From an uncultured Agrobacterium sp. (GTDB lineage Bacteria; Pseudomonadota; Alphaproteobacteria; Rhizobiales; Rhizobiaceae): a stretch of DNA of 64,000 nucleotides. Numbering within the stretch: position 1 is the stretch's first letter; each line of letters opens with the position of its first letter. Under the pieces are notes generated by a model. It was not told the DNA's origin, searched no databases, and was given only the letters and a program-made list of their open reading frames with translations. The stretch is taken from NCBI GenBank assembly GCA_913777615.1, contig CAJYTK010000011.1, positions 372,001-436,000 on the forward strand. Direction: 5' to 3'. Positions 1-8,173 of this stretch are shown here, piece by piece. Position numbers and translations under genes: made by a program.

Positions 1-2
1 AT

Positions 3-839
3 GGCTCTTCGATGACGGTGGCGTCAGGACGCTCGAAGTTCTCGCTTCAGTGCCTGCCGGAGGCGGATTTCCCAGACCTGACCGCTGGCACGTTCACACA
101 TAGCTTCAAGCTGAAGGCGACCGATCTCAAGATGCTGATCGATCGCACGCAGTTTGCCATTTCGACCGAAGAAACACGCTACTACCTCAACGGCATCTTC
201 TTCCACACGATCGAAAGCGGCGGCGATCTGAAGCTGCGCGCAGTCGCGACCGACGGCCACCGCCTGGCGCGTGCAGACGTGGATGCGCCTTCGGGTTCTG
301 AAGGCATGCCGGGCATCATCATTCCGCGCAAGACTGTGGGCGAGTTGCAAAAGCTCGTCGACAATCCTGAGCTTGAAGTCGCAGTCGAAGTGTCCGACGC
401 CAAGATCCGCCTGACCATCGGCGATATCGTCATGACCTCGAAGCTCATCGACGGTACCTTCCCGGACTACCAGCGCGTGATCCCGACCGGAAACGACAAG
501 GAAATGCGCGTCGATTGCAGCAGTTTTGCCAAGGCTGTAGACCGCGTCTCGACCATTTCGTCGGAACGTGGACGTGCGGTCAAGCTCGCCTTGACCGATG
601 GACAACTTACGCTGACCGTCAACAACCCGGATTCGGGAAGTGCTACGGAAGAAGTGGCCGTTGGCTACGAAAACGATCCGATGGAAATTGGCTTCAACGC
701 CAAGTATCTCCTTGACATCACAGCGCAATTATCCGGCGAAGATGCAATTTTCCTGCTGGCTGACGCTGGCTCTCCCACGCTGGTGCGAGACACTGCGGGA
801 GACGACGCGCTCTATGTCCTGATGCCGATGCGCGTCTAA
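3..839 (+). CDS. dnaN: DNA polymerase III subunit beta (sliding clamp), 5' truncated
   Basis: This is the C-terminal 278 residues of the beta clamp, the ring that tethers the replicative polymerase to DNA. The reading frame is open from the first bases of the window, so the gene starts upstream and about a quarter of the usual 370-residue protein is missing. The visible part begins with a stretch (SGRSKFSLQCLPEADFP) typical of the end of clamp domain 1, continues through domains 2 and 3, and ends in the family's characteristic YVLMPMRV tail. A strong terminator follows at 857-887. The next gene is pmtA, an arrangement consistent with Agrobacterium-type chromosomes. Identification is secure; only the N-terminus cannot be judged. 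Confidence 0.96.
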   Translation, partial: GSSMTVASGRSKFSLQCLPEADFPDLTAGTFTHSFKLKATDLKMLIDRTQFAISTEETRYYLNGIFFHTIESGGDLKLRAVATDGHRLARADVDAPSGSEGMPGIIIPRKTVGELQKLVDNPELEVAVEVSDAKIRLTIGDIVMTSKLIDGTFPDYQRVIPTGNDKEMRVDCSSFAKAVDRVSTISSERGRAVKLALTDGQLTLTVNNPDSGSATEEVAVGYENDPMEIGFNAKYLLDITAQLSGEDAIFLLADAGSPTLVRDTAGDDALYVLMPMRV

Positions 840-856
840 GACGACAATCCTGAATG

Positions 857-887
857 AAGCCGGCGGAATTTTCCTCCGGCTTTTTTT
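857..887 (+). terminator. Rho-independent terminator after dnaN
   Basis: AAGCCGG at 857-863 pairs with CCGGCTT at 876-882, with further pairing inside the loop, and a run of seven T follows from 881. It lies 18 bases after the dnaN stop codon. Confidence 0.85.
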
Positions 888-1010
888 GGCTCTATCGATA
901 TGAACAATTTTTCCATAAGCGACATTTCCATTTTGATCTGCGTCATGCGAGACAAGATGTCGCCATAGTTTCAACAAATGGTGTTTTGACGACAAATAAG
1001 GGGACAAGAC

Positions 1011-1604
1011 ATGGGACTGAGCCTGAAAGAACGCTTCGGCCGGAAATTCGAGGAAGAAATCCGCTTCTTCAAGGGGATGGTCAATCAGCCGAAAAAAGTC
1101 GGCGCGATCGTCCCGACCTCCGGCATCACCGCACGGAGGATGGCAAGTGTCGTCAACCCTCACTCAGGTCTACCCGTTCTTGAACTTGGACCCGGAACCG
1201 GTGTCATCACTAAAGCCATCCTCGGTCGTGGTCTCAGGCCCGATCAGGTGACGGCGATCGAGTATTCAACGGATTTTTATCAGCAGCTTTTGCGCAGCTA
1301 TCCCGGCGTGAATTTCATCAATGGCGACGCCTTTGACCTGGACAAGACGCTTGGCGACGAGAAGGACCAGATGTTCGACTGCGTGATTTCCGCCGTTCCC
1401 ATGCTGAACTTTCCGATGGCTGCCAGAATCAAGCTTCTGGACGAACTGCTGAACCGCATTCCATCCGGTCGCCCCGTCGTGCAGATTTCCTACGGCCCGG
1501 TTTCACCGATTGTCGCGCAGCCTCACCTCTACCATATCCGCCATTTTGACTTTGTCGTGCGCAACATTCCGCCAGCGCAATTGTGGACCTATACCCGCAC
1601 CTAG
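1011..1604 (+). CDS. pmtA: Phosphatidylethanolamine N-methyltransferase (PmtA type)
   Basis: The 197-residue protein is a class I SAM-dependent methyltransferase of the Sinorhizobium/Agrobacterium PmtA family, which methylates phosphatidylethanolamine three times to give phosphatidylcholine at the cytoplasmic membrane. The SAM-binding loop is visible as VLELGPGTGVIT near residue 57, followed by an acidic residue at the end of strand 2 (AIEYS) and NGDAFD near residue 105. A basic, amphipathic N-terminus (residues 1-30) fits membrane association. An AAGGGGA ribosome site at 998-1004 precedes the ATG. Phosphatidylcholine matters for host interaction in Rhizobiaceae. The downstream phosphatase gene starts 15 bases after the stop. 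Confidence 0.92.
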   Translation: MGLSLKERFGRKFEEEIRFFKGMVNQPKKVGAIVPTSGITARRMASVVNPHSGLPVLELGPGTGVITKAILGRGLRPDQVTAIEYSTDFYQQLLRSYPGVNFINGDAFDLDKTLGDEKDQMFDCVISAVPMLNFPMAARIKLLDELLNRIPSGRPVVQISYGPVSPIVAQPHLYHIRHFDFVVRNIPPAQLWTYTRT

Positions 1605-1619
1605 TCTAACGTCGGTGCC

Positions 1620-2201
1620 ATGTACGCACTTTACATCACCCACCCGCAGGTCCGCATCGATCCGAAAGTTCCCGTTCCGGAATGGGGACTATCGGACATA
1701 GGAGCAGAGCGAGCCCGAAGAGCTTTCTCGCAGCCTTGGGTCCGAGACTTGCGCCGAATTGTCAGCAGCACCGAAACCAAAGCGATCGAGACTGCACAAT
1801 ATCTTGGCCGCACCAGCGGTCTTGACGTTGAACACGTTGAGGCGATCTACGAAAACGATCGCAGCGCGACCGGTTTTCTTCCGCCCGACCTCTTCGAGAA
1901 GGCCGCCGATTGGTTCTTCGCCCATCCGCATGCTAGCTACAAAGGCTGGGAAACCGCGGCTGACGCGCAGGCCCGCATCGTAAAAGCTGTCGAGACGGTG
2001 CTGGCCGATCACGACCCCAGCCAGCCCATCGCCTTTGTCGGCCATGGCGCGGTCGGAACACTGCTGAAAAGTCACCTTAGCCATGACGTCATCCGACGCA
2101 ACGGCGACCAGCCGCCCGGCGGCGGCAATCTTTTCAGATTCGATCTTGCGGACCGGAAAGTGACATGCGACTGGACGCCCATTGAAAACTGGCAGGGGTA
2201 A
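1620..2201 (+). CDS. Histidine phosphatase family protein with altered active site
   Basis: The 193-residue protein has the phosphoglycerate mutase/SixA fold signature in order: an N-terminal strand where RHG is expected (YITHPQV), then [12 protein letters not shown] where SSxxxRAxxTA is usual, and [11 protein letters not shown] where the second catalytic histidine sits. The nucleophilic histidine and the second histidine are kept. The arginine before the first histidine is threonine, and the arginine of the second motif is lysine, so phosphate binding must differ from the textbook enzyme. The gene lies between pmtA and pyrF, 15 bases after the first and 2 bases before the second, so it is probably co-transcribed. 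Substrate unknown. Confidence 0.75.
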   Translation: MYALYITHPQVRIDPKVPVPEWGLSDIGAERARRAFSQPWVRDLRRIVSSTETKAIETAQYLGRTSGLDVEHVEAIYENDRSATGFLPPDLFEKAADWFFAHPHASYKGWETAADAQARIVKAVETVLADHDPSQPIAFVGHGAVGTLLKSHLSHDVIRRNGDQPPGGGNLFRFDLADRKVTCDWTPIENWQG

Positions 2202-2203
2202 AG

Positions 2204-2914
2204 ATGATGACCACGAACGAGCGCCTGATCGTTGGCCTGGATGTTCCAACCGTCAAGGAGGCTGAATCGATCGTCACCGCCATCGGCGACGACGTCATTT
2301 TCTACAAGATTGGCTATCAGTTGGTCTTTGCCGGTGGACTGGATTTTGCCCGCGAACTTGCCCAAAGCGGCAAGAAAATCTTCCTCGACATGAAGCTCCT
2401 GGATATCGACAACACGGTCGCCTCCGGCGTCGAAAACATTGCCAAGATGGGCATGTCCATGTTGACCCTGCACGCCTATCCGAAGGCCATGCGCGCGGCT
2501 GTCGCTGCCGCCAAGGGCTCGGATCTCACGCTTCTCGGCGTTACGGTTCTGACATCCATGGATGATGCCGATCTGACGGAGGCAGGTTATCAGGGTGACG
2601 CCCGGTCGCTCGTTCTCAAACGTGCCGAACAGGCAAGAGAAGCCGGCATGGGCGGCATCGTCTGCTCCGCCGAGGAATCGTCAGCCGTTCGCGACATCCT
2701 TGGGCCTGACATGGCGGTCGTAACGCCAGGCATTCGCCCAAGCGGTGCAGACGCCGGAGACCAGAAGCGTGTCGTCACGCCGTCCGACGCCATCCAGGGC
2801 GGATCGAGCCACTTGGTCGTTGGACGTCCTATCGTCAAGGCGGCCGATCCGAAGGCTGCCGCACGGGCCATTCTGGACGAAATGCTGCGCGCCAGCTTTC
2901 CGGCCAATCGATAA
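2204..2914 (+). CDS. pyrF: Orotidine 5'-phosphate decarboxylase
   Basis: This 236-residue TIM-barrel enzyme removes CO2 from OMP to give UMP, the last step of de novo pyrimidine synthesis. The catalytic tetrad region is visible as [13 protein letters not shown] (D-x-K-x-x-D-I) near residue 65, and the C-terminal phosphate-binding segment VTPGIRP and LVVGRPI are present. Length is normal for the family. The ATG follows the preceding stop by two bases, and its ribosome site (AGGGG, 2194-2198) lies inside the upstream phosphatase gene, so translation is probably coupled. Confidence 0.96.
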   Translation: MMTTNERLIVGLDVPTVKEAESIVTAIGDDVIFYKIGYQLVFAGGLDFARELAQSGKKIFLDMKLLDIDNTVASGVENIAKMGMSMLTLHAYPKAMRAAVAAAKGSDLTLLGVTVLTSMDDADLTEAGYQGDARSLVLKRAEQAREAGMGGIVCSAEESSAVRDILGPDMAVVTPGIRPSGADAGDQKRVVTPSDAIQGGSSHLVVGRPIVKAADPKAAARAILDEMLRASFPANR

Positions 2915-2945
2915 AGCCAACCAGCAGCGTTTGAAGGATTGAGTC

Positions 2946-3233
2946 ATGACCAAAGCCTACTGGATCGCCCGTGTGGATGTTCGCGACGCCGAACGCTATA
3001 AGGATTATGTTTCGACAGCCAAGCCCGCCTTCGAACGTTACGGTGCAAAGTTCATTGCTCGCGGCGGCGCATTCACGGAACTTGAAGGACAGGCTCGCGC
3101 CCGCAATGTGGTGATAGAATTTCCGTCCATGCAGCACGCGGTTGATTGCTACAACTCCGAGGAATACCAAGCCGCAGCCAAAATTCGCCAGCAAGTGGCG
3201 GATGCGGAAATGGTCGTCGTCGAGGGAATTTGA
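2946..3233 (+). CDS. DUF1330 domain protein
   Basis: The 95-residue protein is a complete DUF1330 member, a small dimeric alpha/beta-barrel (ferredoxin-like) fold of unknown function. The family pattern is visible: an N-terminal WIARVDVRDAERYKDYV strand-helix, the central GGAFTELEG segment, then IEFPSMQHAVDCYNSEEYQ, and a C-terminal VVVEGI strand. It starts 31 bases after pyrF with a GGA-rich ribosome site and may share its transcript. No catalytic role can be assigned from the sequence. Confidence 0.85.
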   Translation: MTKAYWIARVDVRDAERYKDYVSTAKPAFERYGAKFIARGGAFTELEGQARARNVVIEFPSMQHAVDCYNSEEYQAAAKIRQQVADAEMVVVEGI

Positions 3234-3351
3234 CGTATTCCACGATCGCACGCAGGTCCCTTTCTGCTCGACGCTGTTCTCTCTTCCCGTACGCCCGGCT
3301 TTCGGCTAAGACACCAGAATATATCCATTAACGCTTCGCAGGAGCCGTCCC

Positions 3352-4332
3352 ATGCCCTTGGCCAACCTTCCTCCACTCGTCACCGTTTTTGGCGGCTCGG
3401 GCTTTGTCGGGCGGCATGTGGTTCGCACGCTGGCAAAGCGGGGTTATCGGATCCGCGTTGCCGTTCGCCGTCCGGATCTTGCAGGGTTTTTGCAGCCGCT
3501 TGGTAATGTCGGTCAGATTTCCTTTGCCCAGGCGAACCTGCGCTACAAGGACTCCATCGTTCGCGCCGTCGAAGATGCCGATCACGTCGTCAATTGCGTT
3601 GGTCTGTTGTTCGAAAGCGGTCGCAATACGTTTGATGCCGTTCAGGAATTCGGTGCGCGCGCCGTTGCAGAAGCGGCAAAGGCCGCAGGTGCGACGCTCA
3701 CTCATATCTCGGCGATCGGCGCCGACGCGGAGTCCTCTATTGGCTACGCCCGCACCAAAGGCCGCGCGGAAGCCGCAATCCGCTCTGTTCTTCCGGAAGC
3801 CATCGTTCTGCGCCCATCCATCGTCTTCGGTCCCGAAGACGACTTTTTCAACAAGTTCGCCGGTATGGCGCGCACTCTGCCCTTCCTGCCCCTGATCGGT
3901 GGCGGCAAGACCAGGTTTCAGCCGGTCTATGTCGAGGACGTGGCCGAAGCCGTGGCCCGCAGCGTCGATGGTCAATTGAAGCCCGGCGCTACTTACGAGC
4001 TTGGCGGCCAGGACGTATTGACCTTCCGTCAATGTCTTGAGGCAGTGCTGCAAGCAACCTACCGCGAACGCCCGATGATCAACCTGCCCTTTGGCATTGC
4101 ATCCATGATGGGCTCGGTGGCCTCCCTCATTCCGCTCATTAAGCCTCCCTTCACCTCCGATCAGATTGCTCTGTTGAAGAACGACAATGTCGTGTCCGCT
4201 GAGGCGGAAAAAGCCGGGCTCACTCTGGAAGGAATGGGCATCACGCCTGTTCGCATCACCTCGGTGCTCTCTACCTATCTGGTCAGCTACCGCCCTCACG
4301 GCCAATTCAGCAATGCCGGGAAGGCTGCCTGA
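3352..4332 (+). CDS. NDUFA9-like NAD(P)-binding atypical short-chain dehydrogenase
   Basis: The 326-residue protein is an extended/atypical SDR related to the complex I accessory subunit NDUFA9. The nucleotide-binding loop is VFGGSGFVGRHVVRTL near residue 11, followed by the IRVAVRRPD segment; HISAIGADAESSIGYARTKGRAE near residue 120 carries the Y-x-x-x-K pair, and LRPSIVFGPEDDF is typical of this branch. In alphaproteobacteria such proteins are annotated as complex I NDUFA9 subunit family, but no nuo genes are nearby, so a role with complex I is inferred from homology only. The ATG has a good ribosome site (GCAGGAG) 9 bases upstream. Confidence 0.85.
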   Translation: MPLANLPPLVTVFGGSGFVGRHVVRTLAKRGYRIRVAVRRPDLAGFLQPLGNVGQISFAQANLRYKDSIVRAVEDADHVVNCVGLLFESGRNTFDAVQEFGARAVAEAAKAAGATLTHISAIGADAESSIGYARTKGRAEAAIRSVLPEAIVLRPSIVFGPEDDFFNKFAGMARTLPFLPLIGGGKTRFQPVYVEDVAEAVARSVDGQLKPGATYELGGQDVLTFRQCLEAVLQATYRERPMINLPFGIASMMGSVASLIPLIKPPFTSDQIALLKNDNVVSAEAEKAGLTLEGMGITPVRITSVLSTYLVSYRPHGQFSNAGKAA

Positions 4333-4619
4333 GGTCTTTTTTCGGCGTACTGCAACCAAAGATTACCCTGACCGTTATGATCCCGATGGCGCGGCGGCGT
4401 GACAACCGCAGCCGCGTTTGATGGTTTGGGGGAATGTCGCGACAACGCGTGGGGAACGCCGCAAGCGTGGCACAAGGGCAACGGTGAAAAACTCTTCACA
4501 TTAACCCGGTGTTCAGCAAGCTGAGTTATTGGTACACGCCACACTCACGACACATCCTCCATCGAACAACCAAACGGCGGCACGACCGCTCGTATTTTAA
4601 TTTTGAAAGGCAATGAGAA
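4333..4619. other. Intergenic region without recognised gene
   Basis: About 290 bases follow the NDUFA9-like gene. Short antisense frames here have no recognisable product. The right end holds the AAAGG ribosome site (4606-4610) of the small gene at 4620. Nothing else stands out. Confidence 0.4.
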
Positions 4620-4775
4620 ATGGGCAGGTCTATCGCACTCTTTTTTGCGTGTGCGGCATTGGTTGTTCTGGCAGGTTCATTCATGGCGCCGGGCACGGTG
4701 GCCGCAGGCAAGACCGGTTGCTCGCCGGCCTATGGGGTTGACCCATGCGCAACGAGCTCCATCTCGGCCCAGTGA
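4620..4775 (+). CDS. Small secreted or membrane-anchored protein, 51 residues
   Basis: I do not recognise this gene. It encodes 51 residues: a short polar start (MGRS), a hydrophobic helix at about residues 5-24 (IALFFACAALVVLAGSF), an Ala-rich possible signal-peptidase region (GTVAAG), and a mature tail of about 20 residues with two cysteines (GCSPAYGVDPCATSS) that could form a disulfide. An AAAGG ribosome site sits 9 bases before the ATG, and a terminator follows at 4813. The signal-like N-terminus, paired cysteines and bracketing signals argue that it is real. Function unknown; a periplasmic peptide is the simplest reading. Confidence 0.55.
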   Translation: MGRSIALFFACAALVVLAGSFMAPGTVAAGKTGCSPAYGVDPCATSSISAQ

Positions 4776-4812
4776 TATTTGATGGCCCCAAGGCCATACG
4801 ACAAAAATGACC

Positions 4813-4845
4813 AAGCGCCCGGAGGCGAATCCAGGGCGCTTTTTT
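4813..4845 (+). terminator. Rho-independent terminator
   Basis: AAGCGCCC at 4813-4820 pairs perfectly with GGGCGCTT at 4834-4841 and runs into a T tract. It ends the transcript of the small gene at 4620-4775 and separates it from fzlA. Confidence 0.85.
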
Positions 4846-4892
4846 ATTGCAGTCGCTCAAAAACGCTCGAAAGTTATCCCTGCAATGCAGCA

Positions 4893-4907
4893 TTAAAGTT
4901 CCGTTAA
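4893..4907 (+). promoter_or_regulatory. CtrA-like site upstream of fzlA
   Basis: TTAA, seven bases, TTAA, matching the spacing of the CtrA cell-cycle regulator consensus (TTAA-N7-TTAA). It lies about 95 bases before the fzlA start. It lacks the preferred CC after the first half, so it is the weakest of the three such sites in the window. Confidence 0.35.
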
Positions 4908-5001
4908 AATGGCTGCGACTATTATTTCAAGCAGGGGCCGCACTTTGAGCTTTTTTCGGCCACAAACAAGCAACCACAAGAAACACAAACCCTGAGCGCA
5001 A

Positions 5002-5694
5002 ATGCCAACTCTTTATCACTCTTCCATGTCGACGGCATCACGCTTCGTCCGGCTGATCCTCGCAGAATATGGCTTTCAGATCGATCTTGTCGAGGAACAA
5101 CCTTGGGAGAAGAGGAGGGAGTTTCTGGCGCTCAACCCGGCTGGCACTTTACCAGTTTACCTAGACGACAATATGCGCTCGCTCTGTGGACCTTACGTGC
5201 TGGCGGAGTTCCTGGATGAAGCCCACGGAGTGCTCAAGCGCGATAGACGACTGCTTGCGGAAGAGCCTTTTCAGCGCGCCGAAATTCGACGGCTGACGGA
5301 ATGGTTTCTACAGAAGATGGAAAACGACGTGACGAAGCCTCTGGTGCGGGAGCGCGTTTATAAACTGCAGATGACGGCGGCCCAAGGTGGCGGGCCGCCA
5401 GACTCGAAACTGCTGCGTACTGCGCGCTCGAACATTCGCCAGCATATGAAATATCTTGAGTGGCTTGCCGGTTCTCGCACATGGATCGCCGGTGATCGGC
5501 TGAGCTATAGCGATCTCGCCGCCGCCGCATCGGTTTCCATTCTCGATTATCTCGGCGAGATCAACTGGCTCGAAGCGCCGATAGCCAAGGAATGGTACCA
5601 GCGGGTCAAGTCGCGCCCATCCTTCCGTCCTCTGCTGGCAGAGCGGGTACCGCGTCTTGCACCCTCTTCCCATTATGCCGATCTCGATTTCTAA
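5002..5694 (+). CDS. fzlA: FtsZ-localized protein A, GST-like
   Basis: The 230-residue protein has a glutathione S-transferase fold: an N-terminal thioredoxin-like domain (TLYHSSMSTASRFVRLILAE, then NPAGTLPVYLDD) and a C-terminal helical domain with the conserved N-capping segment LSYSDLAAAA. Its closing sequence SHYADLDF matches what I recall as the conserved tail of Caulobacter FzlA, which binds FtsZ filaments, curves them, and helps switch on septal wall synthesis through FtsW/FtsI. FzlA orthologues keep the GST fold without typical transferase activity. A plain GST is the alternative. The gene has its own promoter region after a terminator, with a possible CtrA site, which would suit a division protein. 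Confidence 0.75.
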   Translation: MPTLYHSSMSTASRFVRLILAEYGFQIDLVEEQPWEKRREFLALNPAGTLPVYLDDNMRSLCGPYVLAEFLDEAHGVLKRDRRLLAEEPFQRAEIRRLTEWFLQKMENDVTKPLVRERVYKLQMTAAQGGGPPDSKLLRTARSNIRQHMKYLEWLAGSRTWIAGDRLSYSDLAAAASVSILDYLGEINWLEAPIAKEWYQRVKSRPSFRPLLAERVPRLAPSSHYADLDF

Positions 5695-5776
5695 TCCTGC
5701 CACCACACATTATATATGACGTGGACGCTGGCGCTGCGCCGGCATCTTTCGCAGGAGAGAAGCAATCGACACGGTC

Positions 5777-6913
5777 TTGCAGAAGCAGGAACTGCGCGCC
5801 CGCAAGCTGACGGATTTCGTTCGCGCGGAAGCGACGGCGCTCGGCTTCGATCTCTGTCGGATAACCTCGCCAGATGCCATTCCGCTCGCCCCTGAACGGC
5901 TGCGCGAATTCCTGGAAAGCGGTTTCCACGGCACGATGGGCTGGATGGCCGAGACGGAAGAGCGCCGTGCTTCTCCCAGGACGCTTTGGGGCGATGTCCG
6001 CTCCGTTGTCATGTTCGGTTTGAATTATGGACCGAATGAAGACCCGCGCGGCATCCTCGAAAAGCCGGACAAGGCCGCAATCTCCGTCTACGCCCGCAAT
6101 CGCGATTATCACGATGTGATCAAAGGCCGGTTAAAGGAGATCGCCACGCGCTTTGCGGCTCGCGCTGACGAGAATGTTAAGGTGTTCGTCGATACCGCAC
6201 CGGTGATGGAAAAGCCGTTGGCGGCTGCGGCCGGGCTTGGCTGGCAGGGTAAGCACACCAATCTCGTCAGCCGCGCATTCGGCTCCTGGTTGTTTCTCGG
6301 CAGCATGTTCACCACGGCGCGGCTCTGTCTGGATGATCCTGAAAAGGATCACTGCGGCTCCTGCCGTGCCTGTCTCGACTCCTGCCCGACAAACGCCTTT
6401 CCGGCGCCCTACAAACTGGATGCGCGGCGCTGTATCTCCTATCTGACCATCGAACATAAGGGGCCGATCGCTCACGAATTCAGGCCGATGATCGGAAATC
6501 GCATCTACGGCTGCGACGACTGTCTGGCCGCCTGTCCCTGGAATAAATTTGCCGCCAGTGCCTCCGAAATGAAGGTGCAGGCCCGGGACGATCTGAAAGA
6601 ACCGTCGATTGGCTTTCTCCTGGAATTGGACGACGCCGCGTTTCGGACCTTTTTCAGCGGATCGCCGGTCAAGCGTATCGGTCGCAACCGCTTCATCCGC
6701 AACGTTCTGATCGCCGCTGGAAATTCAAAAGATCGACGCTTCATCGAGCAATGCCAGAGGCTGAGCGCAGACGCGTCGCCCGAGGTACGAGGTATGGCAG
6801 TATGGGCGCTCTCGCAGTTGATGGACACGCAAAGTTTCCACGCTTACGCTGCGGCGCGCGCAACCGAAGACGATTCGGACGTGCGAGATGAATGGCGCAT
6901 GGCAGGAGCATAG
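5777..6913 (+). CDS. queG: Epoxyqueuosine reductase
   Basis: The 378-residue enzyme catalyses the last step of queuosine tRNA modification, reducing epoxyqueuosine at the wobble base with cobalamin and two [4Fe-4S] clusters. Both ferredoxin motifs are present: CGSCRACLDSCPTNAF near residue 195 and CDDCLAACPWNKFA near residue 245. The C-terminal third holds helical repeats ending in EVRGMAVWALSQL. The first usable start is TTG at 5777, 18 bases after an AGGAGA site at 5753-5758. An in-frame ATC at 5765 has far better spacing, so the true start is uncertain. The stop is immediately followed by the ATG of the next gene. Confidence 0.92.
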   Translation: MQKQELRARKLTDFVRAEATALGFDLCRITSPDAIPLAPERLREFLESGFHGTMGWMAETEERRASPRTLWGDVRSVVMFGLNYGPNEDPRGILEKPDKAAISVYARNRDYHDVIKGRLKEIATRFAARADENVKVFVDTAPVMEKPLAAAAGLGWQGKHTNLVSRAFGSWLFLGSMFTTARLCLDDPEKDHCGSCRACLDSCPTNAFPAPYKLDARRCISYLTIEHKGPIAHEFRPMIGNRIYGCDDCLAACPWNKFAASASEMKVQARDDLKEPSIGFLLELDDAAFRTFFSGSPVKRIGRNRFIRNVLIAAGNSKDRRFIEQCQRLSADASPEVRGMAVWALSQLMDTQSFHAYAAARATEDDSDVRDEWRMAGA

Positions 6914-7792
6914 ATGTCGCAGCTGATGATTTTCGGAGCCGGATATTCCGGCAAAGCCATCGCGAAAAGTCTTCAGGATACCATTGGCCGTATTTGCGGC
7001 ACCACCCGTAGCGCAGAGCACGCCCAGAAGCTTCTGTCCCTTGGCATCTCGCCATTCATTTTCGACGGCGACACACTGAGCGAGACTTTGCGCAGGGAAC
7101 TCGCGACAGTTACCCACCTTATCCAATCCATTGCTCCTGGCAAGACGGGTGATCCGCTCCTGCGGATCTGTTCCGGTGACCTGAAATCCCTCATGCCGCA
7201 ACTCCAATGGGTGGCCTATCTTTCAACCGTTGGGGTTTACGGCAACCACGATGGCGCCTGGGTCGATGAGGAAACGCCGTGCAAGCCGGTGTCGGCACGG
7301 TCGCTGGAGCGCGTGCAGGCAGAGCAGGCGTGGCAAATGGCAAGCGATGGTGCAGACGCGCCTCTCAGCATTCTTCGCCTGTCTGGCATCTACGGCCCAG
7401 GTCGCAACGGCTTTATCAATCTGGAGAAAGGCACTGCCCGACGTCTGATCAAGCCTGGACAGGTCTTCAATCGCATCCGTGTCGAGGATATCGGCGCAGC
7501 GACGGCATTCCTCATTTCGCAAAATGTGGGTGGCATCTTTAACGTGACGGACGACGAACCGGCTCCGCCGCAGGATGTCGTAACCTTTGCCGCCAAGATG
7601 ATGGGGATTGCCCCGCCGCCCGAGCAAGCCTTCGAAACTGCTGAACTGAGCGCCATGGCGCGCTCTTTCTACGGTGAGAACAAGCGGGTATCGAACAGGA
7701 AACTTCGCGACATGGGTTACGCGTTTCACTACCCCGATTACCGTCTGGCGCTTCGCCAATTGTGGGAAAGCGGCAGCTGGAAAGATGAATAA
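6914..7792 (+). CDS. SDR-family NAD(P)-dependent epimerase/dehydratase-like protein (YeeZ type)
   Basis: The 292-residue protein belongs to the extended or atypical short-chain dehydrogenases. The nucleotide loop is FGAGYSGKAIAKSL near residue 8, with YLSTVGVYGNHDGAWVDEE near residue 103 and LRLSGIYGPGRN near residue 155, the latter typical of sugar epimerase-like proteins. The expected Y-x-x-x-K pair is not obvious, as in E. coli YeeZ relatives, so it may bind NAD(P) without classic dehydrogenase chemistry. The ATG abuts the queG stop without a gap, so the two are translationally coupled. Substrate unknown. Confidence 0.8.
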   Translation: MSQLMIFGAGYSGKAIAKSLQDTIGRICGTTRSAEHAQKLLSLGISPFIFDGDTLSETLRRELATVTHLIQSIAPGKTGDPLLRICSGDLKSLMPQLQWVAYLSTVGVYGNHDGAWVDEETPCKPVSARSLERVQAEQAWQMASDGADAPLSILRLSGIYGPGRNGFINLEKGTARRLIKPGQVFNRIRVEDIGAATAFLISQNVGGIFNVTDDEPAPPQDVVTFAAKMMGIAPPPEQAFETAELSAMARSFYGENKRVSNRKLRDMGYAFHYPDYRLALRQLWESGSWKDE

Positions 7793-7866
7793 ACGTTCAT
7801 CTTTGATAAGGTGAAAAATTCATCCTGAAGCCCTTTCGGGGAAGTTTATCATCGCCGAATTCATAT

Positions 7867-7881
7867 TTAACCTTTTATTAA
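7867..7881 (+). promoter_or_regulatory. CtrA-like site upstream of rlpA
   Basis: TTAACC followed by TTTTA and TTAA gives the full TTAA-N7-TTAA spacing, including the preferred CC after the first half. It lies about 290 bases before the rlpA start, in the AT-rich leader. CtrA controls cell-cycle and envelope genes in alphaproteobacteria. Confidence 0.45.
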
Positions 7882-8058
7882 TCTGCAAATTTAGGAGAAT
7901 TTTTCAGCTTTTAGAAAATTATTTCACATGTCTTTTGTGAACTGTGCAGTAAATACCCGTTTTCGCAAAGGCGTTCTGCTTGCGAGTTGATTCTAAAGAA
8001 ATTTTTCCGGAATCATAGACGGCTATCTAAAACCGTCAAACAGCCCAATGATCACAAA

Positions 8059-8075
8059 TGTTACAGTCTGTAACA
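8059..8075. promoter_or_regulatory. Perfect palindrome upstream of rlpA, candidate operator
   Basis: TGTTACA, GTC, TGTAACA forms an exact 7-base inverted repeat with a 3-base centre, about 100 bases before the rlpA start. The size and symmetry suit a dimeric repressor or activator. I cannot name the regulator. Confidence 0.45.
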
Positions 8076-8173
8076 CTTCGTGATTGGAAGAAGGCAAGTT
8101 TTTGCCATTTTTGCGCGGCCCTACACTCCTCGCAATTCATTCGGCGCGGGGCCGAGTATCAGGGAAGCACAGT

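Larger units (their letters stand above)
7793..8173. other. AT-rich intergenic region upstream of rlpA
   Basis: These 380 bases are clearly richer in A and T than the surrounding genes. I see a CtrA-like site at 7867-7881 and a perfect palindrome at 8059-8075, both described separately. No open frame with a convincing start is present. A small RNA cannot be excluded but nothing specific supports one. Confidence 0.45.

Noticed and set aside
3328-4359. A 343-codon minus-strand frame antisense to the NDUFA9-like gene
   Set aside because: It mirrors the codon pattern of the real gene and has no domain or start context.
4467-4483. GTGGCACAAGGGCAACG as a sigma-54 promoter before the small gene
   Set aside because: The -24 half is good but the -12 TTGC element is missing.
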